Below, piece by piece: positions 7,458-16,524 of a stretch of 64,000 nt of DNA. The position numbers and the translations under genes were made by a program. Origin of the DNA: Fimbriimonadaceae bacterium (GTDB lineage Bacteria > Armatimonadota > Fimbriimonadia > Fimbriimonadales > Fimbriimonadaceae). The DNA lies in contig JAMLGR010000016.1 of the NCBI GenBank assembly GCA_023957775.1, positions 45,535 through 109,534 of the forward strand, given 5' to 3'. Every line of letters begins with the position of its first letter. Position 1 is the stretch's first letter. Under the pieces are notes generated by a model, which saw nothing but the letters and a program-made list of their open reading frames with translations, was not told the origin of the DNA and did no database searches.

Positions 7458-7777
7458 GATTTCGAACCTAAAACTCCCACGTATCCGGTGTGAACCCCTT
7501 GGATTCTTCAGCGAGTCTCTCAAATTTCTCTCAGTAAATTGAGAGACCTGATGAGAGACTCATCGTCGAAACCGCTCATTCCAGGTTCAGTTCTGGGCCA
7601 ATGACCTCTTCCGCACCGTGGAAGAGATCCTCCCAATCGTCTCGGCATGAGGTCGTTGCCGTGAGGACCGTCCAGTACGCAACGAGCGAAGTTGGCGCGG
7701 GGCGAAGACGTCGTGGGGACACCGAAGTCCCCATTCGTCATTTTCGCTGAACCAGTAAAATTACCGGCTATTCCTGA
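7458..7777 (+). other. Conserved left end of unit 1
   Basis: No gene is visible in this stretch. It aligns with 16225-16464 and 19509-19805. It contains AGTCTCTCA at 7514-7522 and its inverted copy TGAGAGACT at 7552-7560, with an inner CTCTCA/TGAGAG pair, which looks like a set of recombinase arm sites. A near-perfect hairpin (GACCTCTTCC, loop GCACCGT, GGAAGAGATC) occupies 7603-7629. Confidence 0.6.
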
Positions 7778-7808
7778 TTGACATACCCCCCCCCCAAGTC
7801 CTTATCCT
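7778..7808 (+). promoter_or_regulatory. Poly-C promoter of rhs copy 1 (10 C)
   Basis: TTGACA (7778-7783) and TATCCT (7803-7808) are separated by 19 bp that include ten consecutive C (7786-7795). The other two units have 12 C (21-bp spacer) and 11 C (20-bp spacer) at the same place. Slipped-strand change of the tract would reset the -35/-10 distance, as known for Neisseria opc. Phase variation here is inferred. Confidence 0.7.
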
Positions 7809-7833
7809 AACCAGTACCTGGAGGTCTTAGGAC

Positions 7834-10800
7834 ATGCGTATCGGATTGGTTGCCAACCGCCTTCTCTCACTCGTTTTGTGCGTCACGCTGCTGCTGGGCA
7901 GCTCTTGGTCCGGCATCGCGTACACCTACTCTGGGATCTCGACCGCGCTGCAGGGTTTCCGTCTGCGGCCCGGCCAGTACACCGAAGCCCCCAAGGCACC
8001 GTATCTCGGCGCGCATCCGAGCCGGGACCCGCGCGGCAGAGGCATTTGGAGCAAACAGACGCTTTCAGATTTCGAGACCGCCAATGTGGACCGGCTTCAA
8101 GCCTCCCTCGAGCCCTCGCCAATGGCGGGCATGCACACCCTCTCGGTCGACCCGGCGCCGGGAACGACCTTTCCCTGGGAGGGAGCGTTCCCGTCCCACT
8201 ACGGCATCGTCAACTCCGGTTGCGGCAACAAGCTGACCGCTGTGCCGCTGCTTTCTTGGAAGTGCAGGGGCGGCATGGTCCTGGACTTCACGCTCTACAA
8301 CAACTCGCAATCGAGCTATGTCGACGAGCTGGGGCACCACTGGACTTGGACCTACGACATCTACATCAACAACCTCACGGGCAATCCCATCGTCCACTGG
8401 GGCGACGGACTCTGCATCGCGTTCACCAAACACGTCGATGGTGGAACGACGACCTACATCGCCCCGGCCGGGACGTACGACGATCTGGTCAAGAACGGAA
8501 ACGACACCTGGACGCTAACGAGGAAGGACGGCACCGTCTACTCGTTCAACGACGATGGGTTCTGCGGGCAGATCGAAGACCGCAACGGCAACGCCATCAC
8601 GCTCTCGCTCGATGCCAACAACTACGTCACCACCATCACCGACCCGACGGGCAGGGAGATCGATCTGGATTACGACGGCAGCCACCGGATCACCTCGATC
8701 ACGGATCCCTTGGACCGGGTGTGGGAGTTTTCCTACAACGGCTCGAACGAACTGACCGAGATCGAGTGGCCGGATCTGGATTCGGTCGCTTACTCGGACA
8801 CTTTCACCTACGGCACGGGCCACGTCATCGCCAGCCATACGGACCGGCGCGGAAAGACCTGGTCGTTCACCTACAACACCGACGCCTCGCTTGCCACCGA
8901 GACCGACCCGCTGAGCCACCAGGTGAGCGTGAGCTACTCCTCCGGCGCCACGACCCGAACGGATCCGCTCTCTCATACGCGCGTGGACAACTATTCCAGC
9001 GGCAAACTCACGAGCCGCGTCGACGAGTCGAGCTTCTCGGTCAGCTTCACAAGCCGCGATTCGAACAACAACGTCACCGCAATGACCGACCGGCGGGGCA
9101 AGAGCTGGTCGCTAACCTACGACTCGAGTGGCAACGTCACCTCGGTCACCGATCCGCTCTCGCACGCCAAGACCTTCACCTACAACTCGTTCAGCCAGGT
9201 GCTCACGGCCACGGACGAGCTGGACAACGAGACGGTGTTCGAGTACGACGGCAACGGGAATCTGGAGACGGTCACCGATCCAGTGGACCGGACCATTGAG
9301 ACCAACGGCTACGACGCCTACGGCCAGATCACCTCCAGCTCGAACTACCTCGACGAGGAGACCACGCTCGGCTACGACACCGACGGAAACCTCACGAGCA
9401 TCACCGATCCGCTCTCAAACGAAACCGTCCTGGTCTACGACGATCTGGGGCACCTGACGAGCGTGACCGATGCTAACTCCAACACCGAGGAGGTGGAGTA
9501 CGACGATTGGGGCCGTCCGGTTCTGTTCACCCATGAGGATGCCTCCACGTTGGAGCGCACGTACCTGGTGACCGGCCAGATCCTGACGCAAACCGACGAG
9601 CTGAGCCACACCACGACCTACGCGTACGACAACGCCGGGCGCCCGACCAGCGTGACGAACGCCGAGAGCGAAACGGAGAGCTACGGTTACGACGCGGCGG
9701 ACAGGCGCACCACCGTGACCAACGGCCGCGGCAAGACGCGAACCTACACGTTCACGAACCGCGGCGAGCCTGCCACGCTCACCCTTGCCGACAGCTCGGT
9801 GGAGCAGTGGAGCTACAACGGCAATGGGGACGTCACGGCCTACACGAACCCGCTGTCCCAGGTGATCTACTACACGTTCGACGATGCGGGCAGGCAGACG
9901 GCGGTGGACTACCCGGCCGGCACGGACACTTCGTTCGGCTACGATGGCGCGGATCGGCTCGCATCGATGACCGACGCCACCGGTACCACCGAGTGGACCT
10001 ACGACGACGCCTCCCAGGTCACCGAGCTCGAAACGCCGCAGGGCACGATGGACTACACCTACGATCTGCCAGGGCGCAGGGCGACGATGGTCCAAGCCAG
10101 CGGCACGACGACCTACACGTACGACGATGCCGGGCGGCTCGTTTCGCTCGAGAACCCGTTTTCGGAGACCACGGAGTTCGAGTACGACGACGGCGGGCGC
10201 CTCACCCAAGAAACCTTCGATTCCGGCGTCTACACGCTCTACGGCTACGATTCGCGCGACAGGACCACCTCGGTGGTGCACAAGACCTCGGGCGCCTCGG
10301 CGATCTCCTCGGAGAGCTACACGTGGGACGATGCGGGGAACCTTGAAGAGAAAACCGTCGATACCGTGACCACGACGTACGGCTACGACGACATCGACCA
10401 GCTTGTCAGCGAGTCGCGCAGCGGCTACAGCGCGAGCTACACATACGACGCCAACGGGAACAGGGCCTCCAAGACTCTGAACGGCACCACGGAGACCTAC
10501 ACCGTGGACGATGCCGACAAGCTGACCACGATCACGAGCGGCGGCAACACGGTCAAGAGCTTCACGTACGACACGGCGGGCCGGACGACCGCCGTGACCA
10601 CCAGTGCGGGGACGACGAGCCTCACCTACGACTACGAGGGGCGGATCACGCAGATCACGTACCCGAGCGCGGCGACCAACACGTTCACGTACAACGGCCT
10701 GGACACCCGGGTCGGAAAGGTCGACAGCTCGGGAACCAGCACCTATAAGCGCGACGGTGCAGGTGTGCTGGCTCCCGTGCTCTCGGACGGAACGACCGCC

Positions 10801-11583
10801 ATGACGCCCGGCATCTCCTCGCGGATATCGAGCACGACGACGTTCGACCATCACGACTATCTGGGCACCACGAGTCTCCAGACGGCCGCGAACGAGTCTA
10901 CGGTCTCGACCCGCACCTACGATGCCTTCGGCATGCTGACCTCGACGAGCGGCTCACCCAAGACAGGATTTGGATACGCGGGCGGATACGGATACCAGGG
11001 GGATGCCGACAGTGGCCTCACGCTTCTCGGCCATCGCTACTATGATCCCGGCACGGGAAGGTTCCTGACACGCGATCCGGTCAAGGCCGGAAGGAATTGG
11101 TATAGTTACTGCGATGCGAGCCCGACAAGGTACGTGGATCCGACGGGCTTTGATGCCTGGTGGAACCATGCTTTTGACGGCGACGTGTGGGAGAAAGGGC
11201 TCGCAACTTCGGGAGCAGCTCTCGGCTCAGCTCTGAGCGACATCGGGGCCGAGATCATCAGCCCAGTAACTGAATTGATCGGCCGCGGTCAAATTGATGG
11301 ATGGGATGGAGGCACCCATCGGGATGATCCGGGATTCGAATTCTCTAAAGGATCTTGGAATGTTGCCATCGTTGCGATTGAACTCATTGGCGGTCTGAAA
11401 GCTGGAGGAATTGAAGGTAAGGTCGAACTCCATGGTCCGCATCATTCATTCGGCAAAAGAGGAAAGTTGCCCCATTATCAGACAATTATCTGGCGAAAAG
11501 GGGTCGATGGTTCCCACAAGATTCTGCCTCGCATCCCCGTGCCAAAGTGGTTCTTTAACTTCTTCAAGGGCTGGAGAAGGTGA
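7834..11583 (+). CDS. Secreted Rhs/YD-repeat protein, putative polymorphic toxin 1
   Basis: A 1,249-residue protein. ATG 7834 follows GGAGG by 9 nt. A signal peptide covers about residues 1-30. From about residue 200 to 1050 there are many YD-type repeats (for example YDAAGR-like units YDNAGR, YDDAGR and GYDAADR). The Rhs core closes with GHRYYDPGTGRFLTRDP around residue 1066 and YVDPTG at 1100-1105. Known Rhs proteins build a shell that encloses a variable C-terminal toxin. Here the tip (about 1106-1249) differs wholly from that of the copy at 19865 and contains HGPHHSFGKRGKLPHYQ, a His-rich motif that could be nuclease-like, but I do not recognise the family. The tip is AT-richer than the core. 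The stop overlaps the next start (TGATG). Confidence 0.85.
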   Translation: MRIGLVANRLLSLVLCVTLLLGSSWSGIAYTYSGISTALQGFRLRPGQYTEAPKAPYLGAHPSRDPRGRGIWSKQTLSDFETANVDRLQASLEPSPMAGMHTLSVDPAPGTTFPWEGAFPSHYGIVNSGCGNKLTAVPLLSWKCRGGMVLDFTLYNNSQSSYVDELGHHWTWTYDIYINNLTGNPIVHWGDGLCIAFTKHVDGGTTTYIAPAGTYDDLVKNGNDTWTLTRKDGTVYSFNDDGFCGQIEDRNGNAITLSLDANNYVTTITDPTGREIDLDYDGSHRITSITDPLDRVWEFSYNGSNELTEIEWPDLDSVAYSDTFTYGTGHVIASHTDRRGKTWSFTYNTDASLATETDPLSHQVSVSYSSGATTRTDPLSHTRVDNYSSGKLTSRVDESSFSVSFTSRDSNNNVTAMTDRRGKSWSLTYDSSGNVTSVTDPLSHAKTFTYNSFSQVLTATDELDNETVFEYDGNGNLETVTDPVDRTIETNGYDAYGQITSSSNYLDEETTLGYDTDGNLTSITDPLSNETVLVYDDLGHLTSVTDANSNTEEVEYDDWGRPVLFTHEDASTLERTYLVTGQILTQTDELSHTTTYAYDNAGRPTSVTNAESETESYGYDAADRRTTVTNGRGKTRTYTFTNRGEPATLTLADSSVEQWSYNGNGDVTAYTNPLSQVIYYTFDDAGRQTAVDYPAGTDTSFGYDGADRLASMTDATGTTEWTYDDASQVTELETPQGTMDYTYDLPGRRATMVQASGTTTYTYDDAGRLVSLENPFSETTEFEYDDGGRLTQETFDSGVYTLYGYDSRDRTTSVVHKTSGASAISSESYTWDDAGNLEEKTVDTVTTTYGYDDIDQLVSESRSGYSASYTYDANGNRASKTLNGTTETYTVDDADKLTTITSGGNTVKSFTYDTAGRTTAVTTSAGTTSLTYDYEGRITQITYPSAATNTFTYNGLDTRVGKVDSSGTSTYKRDGAGVLAPVLSDGTTAMTPGISSRISSTTTFDHHDYLGTTSLQTAANESTVSTRTYDAFGMLTSTSGSPKTGFGYAGGYGYQGDADSGLTLLGHRYYDPGTGRFLTRDPVKAGRNWYSYCDASPTRYVDPTGFDAWWNHAFDGDVWEKGLATSGAALGSALSDIGAEIISPVTELIGRGQIDGWDGGTHRDDPGFEFSKGSWNVAIVAIELIGGLKAGGIEGKVELHGPHHSFGKRGKLPHYQTIIWRKGVDGSHKILPRIPVPKWFFNFFKGWRR

Positions 11584-11990
11584 TGCTCATTGAAGTGAGT
11601 GACCCACGTGAACTCGGAATAATAACTGATGTGCTTCATGATCACTTCTTCTCTCTGCCCTCAGTTTTGTCTCAGAGAGGAGCAGTCGTTATCGTCGAAT
11701 TCAAAGAGGAACAAGGCTTCCTCAAGAAGAGATGGTCGCCTAGGTCAGAATATCTTACGATACACCACGTTCGTTTCATCGAAGTGAACGACTCGCAACA
11801 AGTAAGACTATATGACGTGAACGAACTAATCTACATGGATGGTGTCTTGAGAATCAAGACGGGTATTACCCTGAAGCTCTTGTTTCACGTGGACTCACTG
11901 CATCTGACTCTGCGGACGGAGTTGGGAGGTGACTCAGAGCCAGGCGCGCTACCGGGGGTGCGCGGAAAGGAACGGAGGACAGACCGTTAG
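11583..11990 (+). CDS. Putative immunity protein for Rhs tip 1
   Basis: A 135-residue soluble protein of unknown family. ATG 11583 overlaps the TGA of the Rhs gene, so translation is probably coupled. There is no signal peptide, and the composition is mixed alpha/beta with charged residues (VVIVEFKEEQ, YLTIHHVRFIEVND). A small, unrelated, lower-GC gene immediately downstream of a polymorphic toxin tip is usually the cognate immunity gene; that role is inferred from position only. The last 30 residues become Gly/Arg/Pro rich and may not be native. Confidence 0.55.
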   Translation: MLIEVSDPRELGIITDVLHDHFFSLPSVLSQRGAVVIVEFKEEQGFLKKRWSPRSEYLTIHHVRFIEVNDSQQVRLYDVNELIYMDGVLRIKTGITLKLLFHVDSLHLTLRTELGGDSEPGALPGVRGKERRTDR

Positions 11991-12037
11991 GTACATGTCG
12001 TGTTCTGGGTAATCGGATAGGATCGCCACTGCTTCCG

Positions 12038-13141
12038 ATGAGAGAACTACTACAGAGCGGGAGCGTTGCTTTGTACGGGGTCGCTTATCGCGATGGGCCC
12101 GAGCCCCGTCTCTCGATTGGAATCCGGGTCTTAGCGAACAAGGACCAGGATCCGCTTTGGAGTGTGTCCGTTTCGTGTAGGTCGGATGGCCGGCCCCAAG
12201 TCCTCCGTTGGATTCGACGATGGGATTCGGCTTCTCTTTGGGATATTAGGCGTTGCGGCCAGGTCTTGGGCCATGTTGGTCAGGCCCCTAGCACAATGGT
12301 CAAATCTAGTGAGCATCCGGTGGGTAGCGAGGGGGCGCCCCACCTCGTCGTGTCGGAGTTCACGGAGGAGTTGTTCGACTTGGAGATCAGGGCATCTTGC
12401 TCATTTTTGATCCCGACGAGTGCTGGGTACGCATCTCGAGGCCAACCGGCGGATCACCGGTGTGCCACTTTCTCCGATGCACCCACCGAAGCGTTGCCGA
12501 GTTTGGCCGGTCGTTGGTCGAGCTTTTCGACACGAGTGAGGCAAGCTCCGCTCACCACTCGAAAAGGGGTCCCAACGACGATCTGTGGTTCTTGGCTTCA
12601 CCCGACGCGCGTGTCATGGGGGTCTTTAAGAGTCATGGCTCAACAATGGAGTACGACCCAGACATGAGATTGTGGGCCTTCTACACCGCCATCGTCGGGG
12701 ATGCCGATATTACCGATGTCGAAATATCTAATTCGCTTGAGGTGCGTGAAGTGCAGTGGGTGAGTCTGAGTGTTTTATTCGAGGGCTCCGGTCCCGGCAC
12801 GGTTTTGCAACTCCACGGTTTGGGAAACCTCTGTAGCGCAAGCGAGGGTCGAGCTAAGGTACAAGTCCCGCAATCGGACACGGTCGATTGCCGTATTAAG
12901 GGAGCTTGCCAGCGAGAATGTCGCGATGTACTCGAATCGCGCGGACCCGATGTTTAGGAGAATCCTCGCGGATGCAGAAGCGGCTAGGCGCTCCAGGCCC
13001 AGTCTCAAGTTCGTCCCTGAGCCGACCGGCGCCGTGCAGGGGCGCTGGGTGCAACGTGGCACCCCGCGGGCCAATGTCGAGACTCTGAGGTTTGCGTCAT
13101 TTCCGAGGATGATGGGGGCCGTGATCTCAGATGAGGGATAA
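12038..13141 (+). pseudogene. Frameshifted gene of unknown function
   Basis: Protein-like sequence moves between frames: 12038 to about 12390 (MRELLQSGSVALYG..), then another frame from about 12390 to 12860 (GILLIFDPDECWVRIS.., DDLWFLASPDARVMG), then back to the first frame to 13141 (RYKSRNRTRSIAVLREL..). Two compensating indels in one gene of about 365 codons explain this best. Two short overlapping genes are the alternative. It sits after the toxin/immunity pair and could be an old immunity or tip gene. I recognise no family. Confidence 0.4.
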
Positions 13142-13333
13142 GCCGGGGGACGACGCATACACTCGCCCGTGTCTCTCTCAAGTAGACTCGGCAATTGATG
13201 GGCTCGTGGGAGAGCGGCATATCGATTGCGACCACGTCGATCGGTTGACGACAAGGGACCTCGGCGGATTCGAGAAGGGCGGAGGCGAACGAGGAACTTG
13301 GATCAAGTACCTGTGGTGGATTATTAAGAAATC

Positions 13334-13711
13334 GCGTTTCCCTACCCCCTTCCAAGTTCCGGATGGAATCTGCCTGGTAACGGCGAGTTTGAAGACTCGC
13401 CGTTACAGCCCCTGAACTTGCATCTTGGCACTGGCGGTAACGACTGGTATCTATCCAGCGCCGCCGACTCGTTTGAGGTCTGGGCGATGTACAAACCACC
13501 ATCCGCCGTTCAGAACCAGGCAACAACCTGGGTCCCGTTTGCGAAATACTCATGGACTTGGACCGGGCTGGCCGACAAAACGAGTGGCAGTTGGGTGCTC
13601 AGTTCCCAGAGTGGCGGACCAACGACCCAGCCGAATTTCTGGAAGTTCTTCCCAGAGTGGAACACTTTCTCGCCTAGTCCGTTTCAATTCATAGGAGTGC
13701 CACCCCAATGA
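13334..13711 (+). pseudogene. 3' remnant of the secreted protein gene found in unit 2
   Basis: From GCGTTTCCC at 13334 the sequence matches 17850-18224 closely and keeps an open frame to the same end (FQFIGVPPQ), sharing GTGGNDWY and NQATTWVPFAKYSW. An in-frame TAA lies just upstream of the homology, so the first roughly 400 codons are missing. The remnant still overlaps the next gene by ATGA, as the intact copy does. Confidence 0.75.
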
Positions 13712-14559
13712 GACGATTGAACTGTCAGCACCTGGTCATGCTCGCCGTCTTGGCGCTTGCGTCGCCGGCGTCTGCACAACAGCGGTTTTTTCCGCCGGAT
13801 CCGGTGGAGGTCGCGAAAGAGGCGCGGATACGCGAGCTCATCGAACAGGGGCGTGAGCAGGAAGCAACCGGCAATGTGCAGACCGCAATCGCGAAACTGC
13901 AGGACGCCAGTGCTGTAGAAGCGACCCGATCGGGAGGTTTCTTCTCGTGGGCCCGGCTCATGTTGGCGAGGGTTTATTTGCGCGCGGGACGCGACGTCGA
14001 GGCCATCGAGGCTTACAAGCACGTGTTTGCCTGGAACGCCGCCAAGGGCGATTTGGAGCCCGGCTTTGGCGACTTCGTCAAATACGCGATGGAGTTCGCG
14101 ATTCTGCTGGCAAAGAGCGGTCGCCCGGAAGAGGCGAAGGCCATGTACTATTTCGGTCTGCGCAACTTCAACCCCGAGAAGGGGCGGTTTGAGCCCGCTC
14201 CCTTCCTCACCGTGTTCGACCCCGAGGAAGAAGGCGAGTGCTGGGAATACACGCCCGAGAGGCTCGAGGCGGCGGCCCTCATGATTCAAATCATGCAGGG
14301 CGGGATGTTGAACCGTGCGACCCATGAGGAGACCTCTGCGGTGCAGTTGGCTCCGAAGGTGCGCGAACTCGTCCCAGACTGGTTCTATCCCTATTTGTAT
14401 CGTGCGGCACAGGGTTGGAACAGCGAACAAACATCCTCCGATTTAGCGCTGGCGCAGGCCCTAGCCAGAACCAGCGTTGAAAGGGAGGTGGTCGAGTTGT
14501 ACCGACGGCAGCTGGCCGAACACAAAGCCCTGCTTGAAGCCGCGGACCTTGGCTTTTGA
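13708..14559 (+). CDS. Secreted TPR-like helical protein (copy 1)
   Basis: A 283-residue protein with a signal peptide (cleavage near ASA-QQ) followed by helices with TPR-like spacing (GNVQTAIAKLQDAS, LMLARVYLRAGRDVEAIEAY, LLAKSGRPEEAKAMYYFGL). ATG 13708 overlaps the stop of the preceding remnant (ATGA). The copy in unit 2 (18221-19186) is nearly the same until LLEAADL, after which this one ends and that one continues for about 35 residues. The function is unknown. Its constant pairing with the gene represented at 13334/16614 suggests that the two secreted proteins work together. Confidence 0.7.
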   Translation: MRRLNCQHLVMLAVLALASPASAQQRFFPPDPVEVAKEARIRELIEQGREQEATGNVQTAIAKLQDASAVEATRSGGFFSWARLMLARVYLRAGRDVEAIEAYKHVFAWNAAKGDLEPGFGDFVKYAMEFAILLAKSGRPEEAKAMYYFGLRNFNPEKGRFEPAPFLTVFDPEEEGECWEYTPERLEAAALMIQIMQGGMLNRATHEETSAVQLAPKVRELVPDWFYPYLYRAAQGWNSEQTSSDLALAQALARTSVEREVVELYRRQLAEHKALLEAADLGF

Positions 14560-14744
14560 AACTCGTGCGTCGAGAGCCAATCGACCGTACGACGCTCGTC
14601 GCGTTGAGAAACGAGTTGCGAAAGGACAGGCGGTGGCTCAAACTACTCGGGCTGGTTCTCGGAACTGGGCGCAATCTTCGTCAAGTACTGTTGTCACCCA
14701 TCCCCAGAGTTTCGGTGCTCCATATCCCGGAGGCGTTCAAGTAA
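14556..14744 (+). CDS. Small hypothetical protein
   Basis: A possible 62-codon gene from TTG 14556, overlapping the previous stop (TTGA). It is basic (LRNELRKDRRWLKLLG) with no recognisable domain and no Shine-Dalgarno sequence beyond the upstream coding region. It may be a decayed end of another gene. Confidence 0.25.
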   Translation: MKLVRREPIDRTTLVALRNELRKDRRWLKLLGLVLGTGRNLRQVLLSPIPRVSVLHIPEAFK

Positions 14745-14772
14745 TTTGGGACTGGTCTCGTGTCTTAAACTG

Positions 14773-15066
14773 ATGGCGGCCTTCCGAGAGACGATCGACC
14801 GCAGGCGTGCCGAGATCTTGGCGTTGGCGGCGCGCTGTGGTGCCCACAGTGTGAGGATCCTCGGCTCCGTTGCGCGCAGGGGAGAGTCGGAACACAGCGA
14901 CGTGGACTTCCTTGTCGTGCTTGGGCCCGGGCGAAGCCTCTTGGACCATGCTGGGCTGAAACTGGGCTTGGAAGAGCTGCTCGGGCGGCCTGTCCACGTT
15001 GCCACCGAGCGCGGATTGAAACCCAAGTTTCGCGAGCGGATCCTCGACGAGGCCGTGGCGCTGTGA
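14773..15066 (+). CDS. mntA: MNT-type nucleotidyltransferase antitoxin
   Basis: A 97-residue minimal nucleotidyltransferase. It has the signature GSVARRGESEHSDVDF (GS followed by DxD metal ligands), and LGLEELLGRPVHVAT is typical of the MNT partner in HEPN/MNT toxin-antitoxin systems. In characterised pairs MntA adenylylates the HEPN toxin to silence it. The stop overlaps the start of a truncated HEPN gene (GTGA at 15063), so the original pair was an operon. With the toxin broken, this gene may be orphaned. Confidence 0.8.
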   Translation: MAAFRETIDRRRAEILALAARCGAHSVRILGSVARRGESEHSDVDFLVVLGPGRSLLDHAGLKLGLEELLGRPVHVATERGLKPKFRERILDEAVAL

Positions 15067-15235
15067 GGTCGGTCCACGACCGCTTGGAGGACGTCACGGA
15101 GGCGATTCGGCGCATCGAGCAGGAACAGGCCGCTGGCCGGGAGGCGTTCGACGACGATCCCAAGACGCAGGCGTGTGGATGGTCCGCCACATCTTCCTTG
15201 CAGTGAATTCACGACGAAACAGGGAACAATCGTGA
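15063..15235 (+). pseudogene. Truncated HEPN toxin remnant (HepT-like)
   Basis: Starts at GTG 15063 with MRSVHDRLEDVTEAIRRIEQ, typical of the DUF86/HEPN N-terminus. It then loses frame near 15172: the expected continuation VWMVRHIF is in the next frame and stops at 15233-15235. The catalytic R-x4-6-H region of HEPN proteins is absent. It is therefore a broken toxin gene. Confidence 0.65.
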
Positions 15236-15259
15236 TAACTATACGGTTATAATGCGTAG

Positions 15260-15610
15260 GTGAGGCGAGAATTCGAGCCGTTCGACGAAGAGGTGATTCT
15301 TGCCGAGTTGGAGTCGCTCCCGACGAAGGACCGCTCGAAGCTGGCCGCGCTGATGGAGTTCTACGAGGAAGTTGAAACCGGGAATCCATACCCGGCTCAG
15401 ATCGACCTCTATGACCATGGAATCTACAGAATCAGGCATGCCAAGGCGAGCTATCAGGGGCGCGCGCTGTTCTGCGTATCGGAAGCCCGGGAGGGATATC
15501 AGAAGTTGACCCTCCTCGTTGTGTACAAGAAGGAATCGCACAAAGTGCCCGCCGCCATTCTCCAGACCGCGCGGCGTCGAATGGAACAGCACAAGAAGGG
15601 AAAGCCATGA
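15260..15610 (+). CDS. HigB/RelE-type (Gp49-like) toxin
   Basis: A 116-residue protein of the phage-derived Gp49-like/HigB family. The hallmark stretch is IDLYDHGIYRIRHAKASYQG followed by LTLLVVYKKESHKVPAAIL, and the basic tail is ARRRMEQHKKGK. Such toxins cut mRNA on the ribosome and are silenced by the adjacent HTH antitoxin. GTG 15260 follows TATAAT (15248-15253) by 6 nt with no Shine-Dalgarno sequence, so the transcript is probably leaderless. It overlaps the antitoxin gene by ATGA. Confidence 0.75.
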   Translation: MRREFEPFDEEVILAELESLPTKDRSKLAALMEFYEEVETGNPYPAQIDLYDHGIYRIRHAKASYQGRALFCVSEAREGYQKLTLLVVYKKESHKVPAAILQTARRRMEQHKKGKP

Positions 15611-15894
15611 GTTTCATCAAGAAGTACATCAAGGAACAGTGCGAGGCCGATTCTGAGTTTCGGGCGGAGTACGAGGCGGAAGCCCTTCGGCTCAAACTCG
15701 TTCGCGCGCGAGAAGCAGCGGGCCTGACGCAACGCGAACTCGCCGAGCTCTTGGGCGTGTCCCAGCCCAGAATCGCGCAGGTCGAGCGTGGCAGCAGGCC
15801 GATGAGCACGATGTTCCTTCTGCGCTATGCGGCGGCAGTCCACATGAAGCTAGAAGTCTTGCCGCGCAGATCTGCAAAGGCATCGACCGCCTGA
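15607..15894 (+). CDS. XRE-family HTH antitoxin (HigA-like)
   Basis: A 95-residue protein with an N-terminal helix (MSFIKKYIKEQCEADSEF) and a clear HTH_3 domain at about residues 29-85 (AREAAGLTQRELAELLGVSQ, then QVERGSRPMS). It overlaps the toxin gene by 4 nt, the usual toxin-first order of HigBA. It probably binds the toxin and represses the TATAAT promoter upstream. Confidence 0.8.
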   Translation: MSFIKKYIKEQCEADSEFRAEYEAEALRLKLVRAREAAGLTQRELAELLGVSQPRIAQVERGSRPMSTMFLLRYAAAVHMKLEVLPRRSAKASTA

Positions 15895-16175
15895 TCCCGG
15901 CACGGACTCTGAGTACTCTTCCCCGGGCGCGCGCCAAGACTCCCGTGAGCCTACCCAGTCGGGGGAGCCCACCACGGAAGGCGCAGCGGGTCTCTGATAT
16001 GAAAATGGAGGATCGCGATCGGCTCCAGCCAGTGCCCGCCGCCCCGCTTTCACCCCTGGTTGAGGTCGGCTTGCCCGACCATGGTCCCTCAAATGTCACT
16101 CAATTCGCAGAGACGGTGTGAGACTTCCTGAGACGTCTGTAGACTCAAATCCATCGCGTTGAACCTGACCAAACC
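15895..16175 (+). other. Conserved right end of unit 1
   Basis: No gene is visible. The last 95 bp (GAGACTTCCTGAGACGTCTG and flanks) match 19370-19459 and 24905-25001, marking the shared right end of the units. The phrase GGGTCTCTGATATG at 15988 also recurs at 19231 in unit 2. Confidence 0.55.
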
Positions 16176-16224
16176 TCCATGGGGTGGAAGAGGTCGCACG
16201 TTCGAATCGTGTCGCCCCGACCAG
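16176..16224 (+). repeat. att-like repeat 2 (tRNA-Pro 3' half)
   Basis: An exact 49-bp copy of 7409-7457, from the anticodon loop to CCAG, without the tRNA 5' half. It marks the boundary between units 1 and 2. Confidence 0.85.
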
Positions 16225-16464
16225 ATTTTGAACCTAAAACTCGCCTTTGCGCGCCTTCAGCGCGCCGTAAGTCACTCAATTATCTCTCAGCGGATTGAGA
16301 GACCTGAGGAGTGACTCATCGTCCAAACTGCTGATTCCAGATTCAAACTTGAGCCAATGACCTCTTCTGCACCGTGGAAGAGGTCCTCCCCAGCGACCCG
16401 GTTGGACACCGAAGTCCTCACCTGTCATTTTTGTCGAACCAGTAAAATTTCCAGCCCGCCTGGA
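16225..16464 (+). other. Conserved left end of unit 2
   Basis: No gene is visible. It aligns with the left ends at 7458 and 19509, with several short deletions. The hairpin GACCTCTTC, loop, GAAGAGGTC occupies 16359-16385. Confidence 0.55.
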
Positions 16465-16497
16465 TTGACATACCCCCCCCCCCCAAGTCCTTATCCT
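16465..16497 (+). promoter_or_regulatory. Poly-C promoter of unit 2 (12 C)
   Basis: TTGACA (16465-16470) and TATCCT (16492-16497) are separated by 21 bp that include twelve consecutive C. This spacing is too long for an active sigma-70 promoter, so this copy may currently be off. Confidence 0.65.
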
Positions 16498-16524
16498 AAC
16501 CAGTACCTGGAGGTCTTAGGGCAA

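Larger units (their letters stand above)
7458..16224 (+). mobile_element. tRNA-Pro array unit 1 (Rhs, toxin-antitoxin cargo)
   Basis: An 8,767-bp unit between two copies of the 49-bp tRNA repeat. It has the left end shared by all units, a poly-C promoter, an Rhs gene, a putative immunity gene, decayed genes, a secreted TPR-like gene, a MNT/HEPN remnant and a HigBA-like pair, then the shared right end. I see no integrase, transposase or relaxase, so mobility would have to be supplied in trans. Confidence 0.75.

Noticed and set aside
8600..10800. CRISPR-like or tandem DNA repeat
   Set aside because: The periodicity is that of protein YD repeats with varied DNA sequence; there are no identical direct repeats with unique spacers anywhere in the window.
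9415..10854. 479-codon antisense frames within both rhs genes (also 21446-22885)
   Set aside because: Complement of the YD repeats; repeated Arg/Val/Gly composition mirrors the periodic coding strand.
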